A DNA stretch of 53,810 bases from assembly GCA_023250955.1 (NCBI GenBank), contig JAHEZQ010000030.1, forward strand, positions 1 through 53,810, given 5' to 3'. The position numbers and the translations under genes are program-made. This DNA comes from Melioribacter sp. (lineage in GTDB: Bacteria > Bacteroidota > Ignavibacteria > Ignavibacteriales > Melioribacteraceae). A model generated the notes under the pieces. The model was given only the letters and a program-made list of their open reading frames with translations. It ran no database searches and was not told the origin of the DNA. This document shows positions 45,131 to 53,810 of the stretch, in pieces. Every line of letters begins with the position of its first letter. Position 1 is the stretch's first letter.

Positions 45131-46456
45131 TTATTTTTTTATTCCAACCACTATTTTTGATCCTTCCACAGCTTTCACGATAATTACAGAATTATGACTG
45201 ATATAATCGCCTTCTGTGACAACATCAATTCTTTGTTCGTTAATAATTGCAGAGCCGGCTGGACGTAAATCTGTTAATGCTATTCCTTCAACTCCAATTA
45301 GATGATCAAAGATTGGTTTCGAAGTATAACCCGATTTACCCGGAACATGGTCCTGTAAAATTAATCTGTTCCAAATATTTGTTTTGGGTAATATTTTTGA
45401 AAGCAGATAAATAAATATTCCTGTTCCGACAAATACTGCTGCTAATTGAATAATTGCAATAGATATTAATGATCGGTCTGTTATTTCAAAATCTCCGATC
45501 AAGCCTAGGAATAAACCGGTTATCATCAAAATAATTCCCAATACGCCAACAATACCAAATCCCGGAATAATAAATATTTCGATCAAGAGCAGAATGACAC
45601 CAATTATAAAAATTACAATCTCTATCACTGAAGCTAATTGAAGAATATATCCCGAACCAAAAAATAAAACGAGAGCAATAACAGCTATTGTCCCAGGTAA
45701 ACCCCAAACTCCCATTTTTATTTCAGTGAAGATTCCAAGAAGCCCAACCATGATTAGCAAAGAAGAGACAATTGGATTGTTTAAGAATCTAACAAAACTT
45801 TCAGCCCAGTTTGAACTAATTGTAAGTTCTTCGGCTCTTTCATAACCAAAGACTTTTTTTACGTCTTCTAAGTTAGTTAATACTGTATCTGCCATTTTAT
45901 ATTTGAGGGCTTCCTCTGCAGTAAGTGTAATTAATTTTGTGCTGTCATCTTTTAGATCTGCCACGGAAATGGTCTCATCAACCATGCCTTGAGCAATATC
46001 AGTCCGCCGATTATTTTTTTCTGCCGTTGCTCTCATTTCTGAGCGCATATATGATTGATATTTCTCAGATTGTTTTTGTCCGGATTGATCTACAACAGTT
46101 GAAGCACCAATTGAAGCGCCAGGTACCATTACAATTTTCTCGCATGATAATGCAATTAATGCACCGGCTGATATTGCGCGTTTATCAATGAATGCAATAG
46201 TTCTAACTTTACTGTTAAGAATAGCGTCCTTGATTTGTGTTGCCGCATCAACCCTTCCGCCGAATGTATTAATCTTAAATATTATTGCATTGGCACCATT
46301 CTTTTCGGCTTCTTCAACAACCCGTTTTACATAAGGTGCAATTCCAAGATCAATTTCACCTTCAATATTTCCAATATAAATTTTTTGACGTTGGGCAGAT
46401 ATACTATTTAACAAAGCTAAAGTGAGTAGAACAAAAAATAAGATTGAACGTTTCAA
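45131..46456 (-). CDS. nfeD: NfeD-family membrane serine protease (ClpP-like)
   Basis: The 441 residues have a signal peptide, then a ClpP-fold protease (about 25-220): INTFGGRVDAA, the nucleophile region AISAGALIALSCE and the general-base lysine region SEKYQSYMRSEMRATAE. Four to five membrane segments (about 230-350) follow, then a C-terminal OB-like NfeD domain (GVEGIALTDLRPAGSAIINE). Long NfeD proteases usually pair with a stomatin/SPFH protein. None is adjacent in this window. Role in membrane protein turnover is inferred from the family. Confidence 0.92.
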   Translation of the reverse strand: MKRSILFFVLLTLALLNSISAQRQKIYIGNIEGEIDLGIAPYVKRVVEEAEKNGANAIIFKINTFGGRVDAATQIKDAILNSKVRTIAFIDKRAISAGALIALSCEKIVMVPGASIGASTVVDQSGQKQSEKYQSYMRSEMRATAEKNNRRTDIAQGMVDETISVADLKDDSTKLITLTAEEALKYKMADTVLTNLEDVKKVFGYERAEELTISSNWAESFVRFLNNPIVSSLLIMVGLLGIFTEIKMGVWGLPGTIAVIALVLFFGSGYILQLASVIEIVIFIIGVILLLIEIFIIPGFGIVGVLGIILMITGLFLGLIGDFEITDRSLISIAIIQLAAVFVGTGIFIYLLSKILPKTNIWNRLILQDHVPGKSGYTSKPIFDHLIGVEGIALTDLRPAGSAIINEQRIDVVTEGDYISHNSVIIVKAVEGSKIVVGIKK

Positions 46457-46528
46457 GGTTTTCTCATATGAAGTGAATAATTACATGATCTACTTACTCA
46501 AAAAGTAGAAATTATTCAATAGAAATGA

Positions 46529-47419
46529 TTAGCGATTTATGAAGGCGTAATTCAATATCTTATAAACAAGTTTGGCAGCAACATAATTTGATGAAGGTGA
46601 GTATTTTGATGGAGCCAACTCAACAACGTCAAATCCTACAATATTTTTTTCTAGACCGACAATTTTCAGAAGATTCATTGTCTCATCCCAAAACAATCCG
46701 CCCGGTTCCGTTGTACCGGTGGCCGGTAATAATGATGGATCAAATCCGTCAACATCAAATGTGATGTAAACATTTTCTGATAAATTATTCACTACTAATT
46801 CTTGCCAATTGTCTCCGTACATTCCCAATTTTATTTCACGGGCATAAAATGTTTTTATACCCCTTTGTTTTCTTAATTCAGATTCCTCTTTACACTGAGC
46901 ACGAATTCCAACTTGAACTATGTTCGAATTGAATTCGGCAACTCTTGCCATTACACTTGCATGCGAATACTTAGAACCTTCATAACTTTCACGGAGATCG
47001 GAATGAGCATCAATTTGTAATATCGAAAGGTTTGGAAATTTTTTATTATGAGCTTTAATTGGTGCTGTAGATAATGAATGTTCACCACCCAATGTCACCA
47101 CAAACTTACCGGCATCTAAATGTTTGGAAACTTCTTTATAAATTTTATCAAGAGATTTTTCTACAGAAAATTTTTGCAAGTTTAATGCTTCAAGCGTACA
47201 AATCCCTTTTTCAAAACATAATTCCCTGCCCTGCTCTTCATCATAAAATTCAATGTAATGAGAAGCTTCCAAAATTTCTTCCGGTCCCTTAATTGTACCT
47301 TTACCGTAAGAAACAGTTTTTTCTAATGGGGCAGAAACAATTACAATCTTAGAATCCTTGTAATTGGAATATTCTTTTTCTATTGCTAGAAAATTTTTCT
47401 TTATTCTGAGTTCTTTCAT
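46529..47419 (-). CDS. speB: Agmatinase-like ureohydrolase
   Basis: The 296-residue arginase-superfamily protein has all manganese-ligand motifs: GGEHSLS, QIDAHSDLR and FDVDGFDPSLLPATGTTEPGG. The last phrase and the overall length match agmatinase (agmatine to putrescine and urea) better than arginase, but other guanidino substrates are possible. It lies 54 bases after yajC with a hairpin between. No arginine decarboxylase is visible nearby. Confidence 0.88.
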   Translation of the reverse strand: MKELRIKKNFLAIEKEYSNYKDSKIVIVSAPLEKTVSYGKGTIKGPEEILEASHYIEFYDEEQGRELCFEKGICTLEALNLQKFSVEKSLDKIYKEVSKHLDAGKFVVTLGGEHSLSTAPIKAHNKKFPNLSILQIDAHSDLRESYEGSKYSHASVMARVAEFNSNIVQVGIRAQCKEESELRKQRGIKTFYAREIKLGMYGDNWQELVVNNLSENVYITFDVDGFDPSLLPATGTTEPGGLFWDETMNLLKIVGLEKNIVGFDVVELAPSKYSPSSNYVAAKLVYKILNYAFINR

Positions 47420-47430
47420 ATGTACTCATC

Positions 47431-47459
47431 ATTTCCCCTTCTAAAGAAGAAGGGGAAAT
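47431..47459. other. Perfect 12-bp stem-loop between yajC and speB
   Basis: ATTTCCCCTTCT pairs fully with AGAAGGGGAAAT around a five-base loop. No T-tract follows on the minus strand. It is probably an intercistronic stabiliser or a weak terminator. Confidence 0.5.
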
Positions 47460-47473
47460 GCTAAAAATTATTC

Positions 47474-47785
47474 TTAATCCTTTAATACAGATAAAATTGA
47501 GGATCTTTCAAATTTTATTTTTACATTATTGCCAACATCGACAAGAACTGTCTTATCTTCTAAACCGGCAATAATTCCATGCATACCGCCGCTTAGAATA
47601 ATTTTATCTCCTTTTTGTAAAGCTTCAATCATTTTTTTCTGGTCTTTAGCCCTTTTCTGTTGTGGTCTAATAATCATAAAATAAAAGATTGCAAAAATTG
47701 CACCGAACATGATCAAAGTGCTAATCATACTTCCGCCGCCGCCTTGCCCATCAGGTGCGGGTGCCATTGCTAAAAGAATATCCAT
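47474..47785 (-). CDS. yajC: Preprotein translocase accessory subunit YajC
   Basis: The 103-residue protein has a Gly-rich N-terminus, one membrane helix (STLIMFGAIFAIFYFMIIRP) and the signature RPQQKRAKDQKKMIEALQKGD. The beta-rich C-terminus includes GGMHGIIAGLEDKTVLVDV. It associates with SecDF. It lies two bases after tgt, a widely conserved pair. Confidence 0.95.
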   Translation of the reverse strand: MDILLAMAPAPDGQGGGGSMISTLIMFGAIFAIFYFMIIRPQQKRAKDQKKMIEALQKGDKIILSGGMHGIIAGLEDKTVLVDVGNNVKIKFERSSILSVLKD

Positions 47786-47787
47786 TA

Positions 47788-49008
<1,221 letters not shown>

Positions 49009-49061
49009 TTATAATATGATTTGTAAGACAGAAATCTATTTGAAAAACCCCAAGAAGGTAA

Positions 49062-49415
49062 TTACCCTTTTTCGGTTTTACCACTCCAACTGATAATCCC
49101 GCCTTTGAGGTTATATACTTTCTCAAAACCCATACTTTTCATTTGTTTGCAGGCAGAATGACTTCTTCTTCCTGCACGGCAATAAACAAAATAAGGTTTC
49201 GAACGGTTAAGCTTTTCAATCTGATCTTGAAAACTTGGTTTGTAAATATCAATAAGTTTTGAATTCGGTATTCTTAATGATTTGTGCTCTTCAAGAGTCC
49301 GAACATCAATAAGGATAAAATTCTTTTCTTCATTCATCATTCTTTCAAATGAATCCGAATCTAAGTTTGATATATCATTATGATTTCCAAAGAGAGAGGA
49401 TAACAGTGATGCCAT
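49062..49415 (-). CDS. Rhodanese-like domain protein
   Basis: The 117 residues are a single rhodanese domain: FILIDVRTLEEHKSLRIPNS, the active-site loop YCRAGRRSHSAC with its cysteine, and VYNLKGGIISW. The first 25 residues are a poorly conserved leader. It is likely a sulfur carrier or sulfurtransferase. Such stand-alone domains rarely have a known partner. It lies 26 bases downstream of the hemolysin-like gene. Confidence 0.9.
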   Translation of the reverse strand: MASLLSSLFGNHNDISNLDSDSFERMMNEEKNFILIDVRTLEEHKSLRIPNSKLIDIYKPSFQDQIEKLNRSKPYFVYCRAGRRSHSACKQMKSMGFEKVYNLKGGIISWSGKTEKG

Positions 49416-49441
49416 ATTTTTACTTTCTGAATTTGATTTGG

Positions 49442-50677
49442 TTAAATTTCCGTTTCCGGAATAAGTGTGAGTTTTAATAAGTCAATTTTTGTTTTGTCTG
49501 CTTTTAAGATTTGTACAGATAAATTAACGATCTTAAATGATTCTCCTTTTACAGGGATCCTTCCAATTTTAAACGTTACATATCCTGCAATAGTTTCATA
49601 ATCGCCTTCGGGAATTTGAAAATCTAATTCTTCATTCAAATAATCTATTTCTACCTTACCATTAACTAAGTAAGAATTCGCATCAATCTTCTTGGCAATT
49701 TTTTCTTCCACATCATCAAACTCATCGCGTATTTCTCCAAATAATTCTTCAATCAAATCCTCAACAGTAAGAATCCCGGCGGTTCCTCCAAATTCATCAA
49801 CAACAATTGCGATTGAAAATTGCTTATCTAAAAATTCATTGAGCATTTCTAAACTTTTTTTTGTCTCCGGTACAAATACTACATCACGCATAACAGTTTT
49901 AAGATCATCCGGTTGCTTAAAAATATCCTTACTGAAAACAACTCCTTTTATATTATCTAAATTTTCATCATAAACAGGAAGCTTGGAATAACCTGAATCA
50001 ATAAAAGATTTCATTACTTCATTCATTGTGCTTGCAATTTCTACCCCGACAATATCTGTACGGGGAGTCATAGCTTCGTAAACGCGCTGCTCGCGTATAT
50101 CAATAACTTTACTGATAATATCAGATTGTTCTTCATCCATCTTTCCGGCTTCAGAACTTTCTTCAATTAAATTCTGGATATCTTCCTTATCGAATAAATG
50201 TTGAATCTCTTCCTCTTCTTTTAAGTTCGTTCTACTTAAAATTGAAGATACTTTAGATGTTATTTTCACCAATGGGTAGAGCACAATTGCTATTATCCTT
50301 AATGGAATAGCAACAATCATAATTAGTCGGTCCGCTAATTCTCTTCCAAAATATTTCGGGATCAGTTCACCAAACAGAAGAATTAGCGCAGTAGATATCA
50401 ACAGAATTTCGAATTCCCTCAGACCAAATAGTTTGGAAAGAAAGATAGAGCTCAGTGATGCAAAGGCAATGTTAACAGCACTATTTGAAATTAATATCGT
50501 GGAGAAAAATTGATCGGGGTTATTAATAAAATATCTTGCGTTAAGTGCAGATAAATTTTTCTTGCGCGCACGTATTTCTATTTTAATTTTATTCCCAACG
50601 ATGAATGCAATCTCGGACGAGGAAAAAAATGCGCTTAGTAGTAGCAAAATAAATAAACTTAGTAGATAATCAGTCAT
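49442..50677 (-). CDS. CorC/HlyC-type CNNM transporter-like membrane protein
   Basis: The 411 residues contain an N-terminal DUF21/CNNM membrane domain (FFSSSEIAFIVGNKIKIEIR and three further segments to about 135). Two CBS repeats follow (RVYEAMTPRTDIVGVEIAST at about 200, and VPETKKSLEMLNEFLDKQFSIAIVVDEFGG). A CorC_HlyC domain closes it (from about 325). Family members are magnesium/cobalt transporters or efflux regulators; the 'hemolysin' name is historical. The gene lies 18 bases after the prenyltransferase. Confidence 0.92.
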   Translation of the reverse strand: MTDYLLSLFILLLLSAFFSSSEIAFIVGNKIKIEIRARKKNLSALNARYFINNPDQFFSTILISNSAVNIAFASLSSIFLSKLFGLREFEILLISTALILLFGELIPKYFGRELADRLIMIVAIPLRIIAIVLYPLVKITSKVSSILSRTNLKEEEEIQHLFDKEDIQNLIEESSEAGKMDEEQSDIISKVIDIREQRVYEAMTPRTDIVGVEIASTMNEVMKSFIDSGYSKLPVYDENLDNIKGVVFSKDIFKQPDDLKTVMRDVVFVPETKKSLEMLNEFLDKQFSIAIVVDEFGGTAGILTVEDLIEELFGEIRDEFDDVEEKIAKKIDANSYLVNGKVEIDYLNEELDFQIPEGDYETIAGYVTFKIGRIPVKGESFKIVNLSVQILKADKTKIDLLKLTLIPETEI

Positions 50678-50695
50678 TTCAATTCCCTAATCATA

Positions 50696-51586
50696 TTATC
50701 TTGAGTAAATGATAATCATAGTTGTTGCTATGTATAAAATTAAATTAATTATCATTGGGAGATCAGTCATTAACACCTCAATCACATTCTCACCTTTGTC
50801 TTTTTTATAAACCAAATACATATATCTAAAAATTCCGAAGATCACATATGTTGTTGTAAATACTAAATTCTCAGAACCAAAAGAATGAACTGTTCTATCG
50901 GCTACAGAATACAAAGCATAACTTAATATAACACCGCTGCCTGTCATTGCAGCAATTTGATCTATGAAACTCAGCGAGTAATCTTTCAGTACTAATCTTT
51001 GTTCCGAAGGATTATTACTATTTGAAATTTCCACACGTCTTTTCATCACTGCAAGGAAAAGTGATAGGAACATTGTTGTAAGTATTAGCCAGTTTGATAT
51101 ACCAACCGAAATTAAAAATGCACCGGCAATTACACGTAGCATAAATCCGGAGGCGATACAAAATAGATCAACTATCACAACTTCCTTTAGAAATGAAGTG
51201 TATAAAATATTTATGATAACATAGGACCAAATGATCAAACTAAAATAAAGAGACATTTGCAATGTAATTGCTGCAAGTATTAAGAAGAAAATAACTGATA
51301 TTACTGCCGCAGTAATCTTGTGAACAGCTCCGCTGGCGATTGGTCTGTTTTTCTTTAAGGGATGGAATTTATCTTTTGGCGCATCTATTATATCGTTAAA
51401 AACATACACAGCACTTGAAGCGATAGAGAACGTAAAAAAACCCAGCAAAACTGTAAGAAAATAATCTAAGCTAAAAATATGTTTAGAGAATACTGCCGGT
51501 ACAAAAATAAAAAAATTCTTCGGCCAGCTTGTAACCCGAATCAATTCTATATAAATGGATATGTTAGAATACCACGGCTTCTTCAT
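50696..51586 (-). CDS. UbiA-family prenyltransferase (decaprenyl-phosphate phosphoribosyltransferase-like)
   Basis: From the ATG at 51586 the protein has 296 residues and about nine membrane segments. The metal-binding motif [25 protein letters not shown] (N-D-x-x-D-x-x-x-D) and the opening [17 protein letters not shown] are closest to DPPR synthase. That enzyme joins PRPP to decaprenyl phosphate on the way to DPA for arabinan-type glycans. A quinone-pathway role is the alternative. The start overlaps the mutase stop by 23 bases; an upstream TTG (51595) is less likely. No DprE-like partner is in the window. Confidence 0.82.
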   Translation of the reverse strand: MKKPWYSNISIYIELIRVTSWPKNFFIFVPAVFSKHIFSLDYFLTVLLGFFTFSIASSAVYVFNDIIDAPKDKFHPLKKNRPIASGAVHKITAAVISVIFFLILAAITLQMSLYFSLIIWSYVIINILYTSFLKEVVIVDLFCIASGFMLRVIAGAFLISVGISNWLILTTMFLSLFLAVMKRRVEISNSNNPSEQRLVLKDYSLSFIDQIAAMTGSGVILSYALYSVADRTVHSFGSENLVFTTTYVIFGIFRYMYLVYKKDKGENVIEVLMTDLPMIINLILYIATTMIIIYSR

Positions 51587-53219
51587 AAGTCCCAAAGTGT
51601 TGTTTCAATTCTTCCACCATTTCGCCCAAAGTAACATAATTATTAGCTGCCTTTACAAAAACCGGCATTAAATTATTTCCATTAAGTGCAGCTTCACTTA
51701 TTTCTTTCAAACTAATTTCAACTTCATTTTGATTTCTGCTCAGATGCAATGCCGCTAATCTTTTTCTTTGTTGGATTTCCACATCGGGAGAAATTGTTAA
51801 AATCGGAATATCAACTTTGCTTTCTTCTTCTACAAACTCGTTAATGCCAACAATAAACTTTTCTTTCTTCTCCAACTCTCTTTGATAACGGTAAGCTGAA
51901 TCAGCAATTTCTTTCTGGAAATATCCGTGTTCAATTGCATCTATTACTCCGCCAAGAGAATCAATCTCGCCGAAAATTCTATTTGCTTCCGCTTCCATTT
52001 TATTTGTAAGTGATTCAACAAAATAACTTCCGCCGAGAGGATCTACGGTATTTATCACGCCAGTTTCATAAGCAAGTATTTGTTGGGTACGGAGAGCAAT
52101 CTTCACCGCTTTCTCACTCGGAAGTGCTAAAGTTTCATCCATCGAATTTGTGTGAAGCGATTGTGTACCGCCAAGTACAGCCGCCATGGCTTGAAATGCA
52201 GTGCGAACAATATTGTTTTCCGGTTGTTGTGCTGTTAAAGTACATCCGGCAGTTTGTGAATGAAACCGCAGCCACCATGATCTTGGACTCTTAGCTCCAT
52301 ACTTTTCACGTAATCTCTTTGCATAAATTCTTCTTGCCGCACGGTACTTTGCAATTTCTTCAAAGAAATCTAAATGAGAGTTAAAGAAAAAAGAAAGCCG
52401 TGGTGCAAAAGAATCAATATCCATTCCTCTTTCCAGACAAGCTTCAATGTATGCAAATCCATCTGCTAAAGTATAAGCAAGTTCCTGGGCAGCAGTTGAG
52501 CCCGCTTCTCTAATATGATAACCGCTTATTGAAACCGGATTCCATTGAGGTACTTCATTAGCACAGTACTCGATCATATCAGTGATAATTCTCATTGAAG
52601 GACGAGGCGGAAATATAAATTCCTTTTGTGCAATGTATTCTTTTAAAATATCGTTTTGAAGAGTTCCGCGAAGTTTATCAAAACCTACTCCTTGTTTCTG
52701 AGCAACTGCAAGATAAAATGCAAAGATCATTGCCGCAGGCGAATTGATGGTCATCGAAGTTGATACTTTATCAAGTGGAATACCGTCAAATAAAATTTCC
52801 ATATCTTGAAGTGAAGAGACCGCAACTCCGCAAATTCCTACTTCACCTTGACTCATTGGTGAATCAGCATCCCAACCCATTAAAGTCGGAAGATCGAATG
52901 CTACGGAAAGCCCTGTCTGTCCGTGTTCAAGTAAATATTTGAACCGCTGGTTTGTATCTTCAGGAGTTCCGAATCCGGCAAACTGCCGCATTGTCCAATT
53001 TTTTCCGCGATAACCGTTTGTATGAATCCCACGTGTGTAAGGATATTCTCCCGGAAATCCGATCTCGTCAAGTTGATTAGTATTTCCAATATCATCTTGA
53101 GTATAAAGCGGTTTGACCGGTTCACCGGATACTGTAGAAAATTTCATTCCGGTTTCGTCCGACTTCGAAAGTTTATTAATGTAAGCTTCTTTTGCTTTAT
53201 TATATTTATCTGAAGACAT
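51564..53219 (-). CDS. icmA: Acyl-CoA mutase large subunit, isobutyryl-CoA mutase-like (IcmA)
   Basis: From the ATG at 53219 (GAGGATTCC leader) the product has 551 residues. It is the substrate-binding half of a B12-dependent acyl-CoA mutase, without the C-terminal cobalamin domain. The TIM-barrel signatures [22 protein letters not shown] and [15 protein letters not shown] are present. At the two positions that define substrate, it has Phe80 (MRQFAG) and Gln198 (YIAQKEF). Methylmalonyl-CoA mutase has Tyr and Arg there; isobutyryl-CoA mutase has exactly Phe80 and Gln198. A separate small B12 subunit is required but not visible in the window. Confidence 0.82.
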   Translation of the reverse strand: MSSDKYNKAKEAYINKLSKSDETGMKFSTVSGEPVKPLYTQDDIGNTNQLDEIGFPGEYPYTRGIHTNGYRGKNWTMRQFAGFGTPEDTNQRFKYLLEHGQTGLSVAFDLPTLMGWDADSPMSQGEVGICGVAVSSLQDMEILFDGIPLDKVSTSMTINSPAAMIFAFYLAVAQKQGVGFDKLRGTLQNDILKEYIAQKEFIFPPRPSMRIITDMIEYCANEVPQWNPVSISGYHIREAGSTAAQELAYTLADGFAYIEACLERGMDIDSFAPRLSFFFNSHLDFFEEIAKYRAARRIYAKRLREKYGAKSPRSWWLRFHSQTAGCTLTAQQPENNIVRTAFQAMAAVLGGTQSLHTNSMDETLALPSEKAVKIALRTQQILAYETGVINTVDPLGGSYFVESLTNKMEAEANRIFGEIDSLGGVIDAIEHGYFQKEIADSAYRYQRELEKKEKFIVGINEFVEEESKVDIPILTISPDVEIQQRKRLAALHLSRNQNEVEISLKEISEAALNGNNLMPVFVKAANNYVTLGEMVEELKQHFGTYEEAVVF

Positions 53220-53289
53220 GGAATCCTCAACTTTCAAATTAAATTGTTCAAATTTCTAAAAGTGAATTACAGAAAAAATACAAAAGTGC

Positions 53290-53810
53290 TCATGTCCTTC
53301 CAAATCTTTTATCAAACTCTTCGAGAGGAATTTTAATTACAATTGGCCTGCCGTGTGGACAAACATAAGGCATAGACGTAGCAAAAAGTTTATCAACAAG
53401 AATTCTCATTTCTTTTTCGGTTAGTTTGTCCCCCGCTTTAATTGCCGCTTTGCAAGAAAAGGACTTTGCAAGATTGTCGCGAACTTCAAGCTGATTATGC
53501 TGTTCGTTTTTTCTATACTCATTAAGAATATCAAGCAACGTTTCAACTTCATATTCAACTTTTACATCAGAAGGTATTCCAACAATTACAATTTTATTCT
53601 TTGCTTGGAATTTAATTTCAAAACCAAGATTTGTTAGATAAGGTTCTAACTCTTTCATCAACTGGTAATCAGCCGGATCAAGATTTACTGTCTGCGGAAA
53701 AAGAAGATGCTGAGCAAACGGAATATTGGCTTCGAAAGACTGCATCGCTACCTCATAAAGAATTCGCTCATGCGCAACATGAGCATCTATTATCATTAAT
53801 CCGCTTTTTA
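53290..53810 (-). CDS. mutL: DNA mismatch repair protein MutL, C-terminal part (5' end outside window)
   Basis: About 172 codons of the C-terminal dimerisation/endonuclease domain are present; the ATPase half lies off the right edge. IDAHVAHERILYE corresponds to the DQHAx2Ex4E endonuclease motif, keeping Asp, His and both Glu but with Q to A and A to V. SCKAAIKAGDKL and CPHGRPIVIKI are the other conserved zinc-site elements. It therefore looks like a nicking MutL, as expected without MutH. A translatable frame continues through KSGLMII beyond position 53796. Confidence 0.93.
   Translation of the reverse strand, partial: KSGLMIIDAHVAHERILYEVAMQSFEANIPFAQHLLFPQTVNLDPADYQLMKELEPYLTNLGFEIKFQAKNKIVIVGIPSDVKVEYEVETLLDILNEYRKNEQHNQLEVRDNLAKSFSCKAAIKAGDKLTEKEMRILVDKLFATSMPYVCPHGRPIVIKIPLEEFDKRFGRT

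Noticed and set aside
45486-45707. 73-aa Cys/Tyr/Trp-rich minus-strand frame inside nfeD
   Set aside because: Alternative frame of the NfeD membrane segments; residue mix reflects hydrophobic codons read out of frame.

Overview
The window is about 54 kb of AT-rich bacterial chromosome, most likely from a member of the Ignavibacteria (Bacteroidota/Chlorobiota group). Three proteins end in type IX secretion C-terminal sorting domains with the NYPNPFNPST signature. A CarboxypepD_reg-like TonB-dependent receptor is present. Several promoters fit the Bacteroidota pattern (TTG/TTTG, 20-21 nt, TAnnTTTG), and groESL carries a CIRCE operator. Nothing resembles a prophage or large island; most genes are housekeeping. 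No rRNA and no CRISPR array were seen.

Layout. 1-3192 (minus): partial infC, thrS and three tRNAs (Val-GAC, Leu-UAA, a CAU tRNA), with a GIY-YIG gene between the CAU tRNA and a second copy of that tRNA's 3' end. 3261-9610 (minus): secreted T9SS nuclease, a second T9SS protein, and a TonB-dependent receptor. 9822-12730 (minus): tight three-gene sugar cassette (GHMP kinase, nucleotidyltransferase, NDP-sugar epimerase). 13138-16302 (plus): large T9SS surface protein. 16339-19658 (minus): wlbA-wlbB-wlbC-like genes for a diacetamido uronic acid, interrupted by a four-helix-bundle gene flanked by inverted repeats. 19762-22838 (plus): POT-like transporter, rsgA and a histidine-kinase-DHp-like membrane protein. 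22969-28041 (minus): transhydrogenase, an unknown protein and alpha-glucan phosphorylase. 28314-33559 (plus): plsY, htrA-like protease, purB, groES, groEL. 33638-38272 (minus): UDP-glucuronate decarboxylase, then ybaB-recR-methyltransferase-two lipoproteins-ftsX. 38449-45062 (plus): psd, pssA, purS, purQ, tatA, gatA, sucD, ndk and a lipoprotein. 45131-53810 (minus): NfeD protease, agmatinase, yajC, tgt, rhodanese, CorC/HlyC-like protein, UbiA-family prenyltransferase, an acyl-CoA mutase large subunit and partial mutL.

The most unusual observations are two small gene-sized insertions. One is a 344-bp GIY-YIG unit bounded by 35-bp direct repeats of a tRNA 3' end. The other is a 561-bp four-helix-bundle unit bounded by 33-bp inverted repeats inside a sugar operon. 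Two genes appear to use rare start codons (AUC for infC, AUU for a lipoprotein overlapping the upstream stop codon). The 'methylmalonyl-CoA mutase' has Phe80/Gln198 at the specificity positions, as in isobutyryl-CoA mutase.

All calls come from reading the sequence and from remembered family motifs; no database search or folding program was run.
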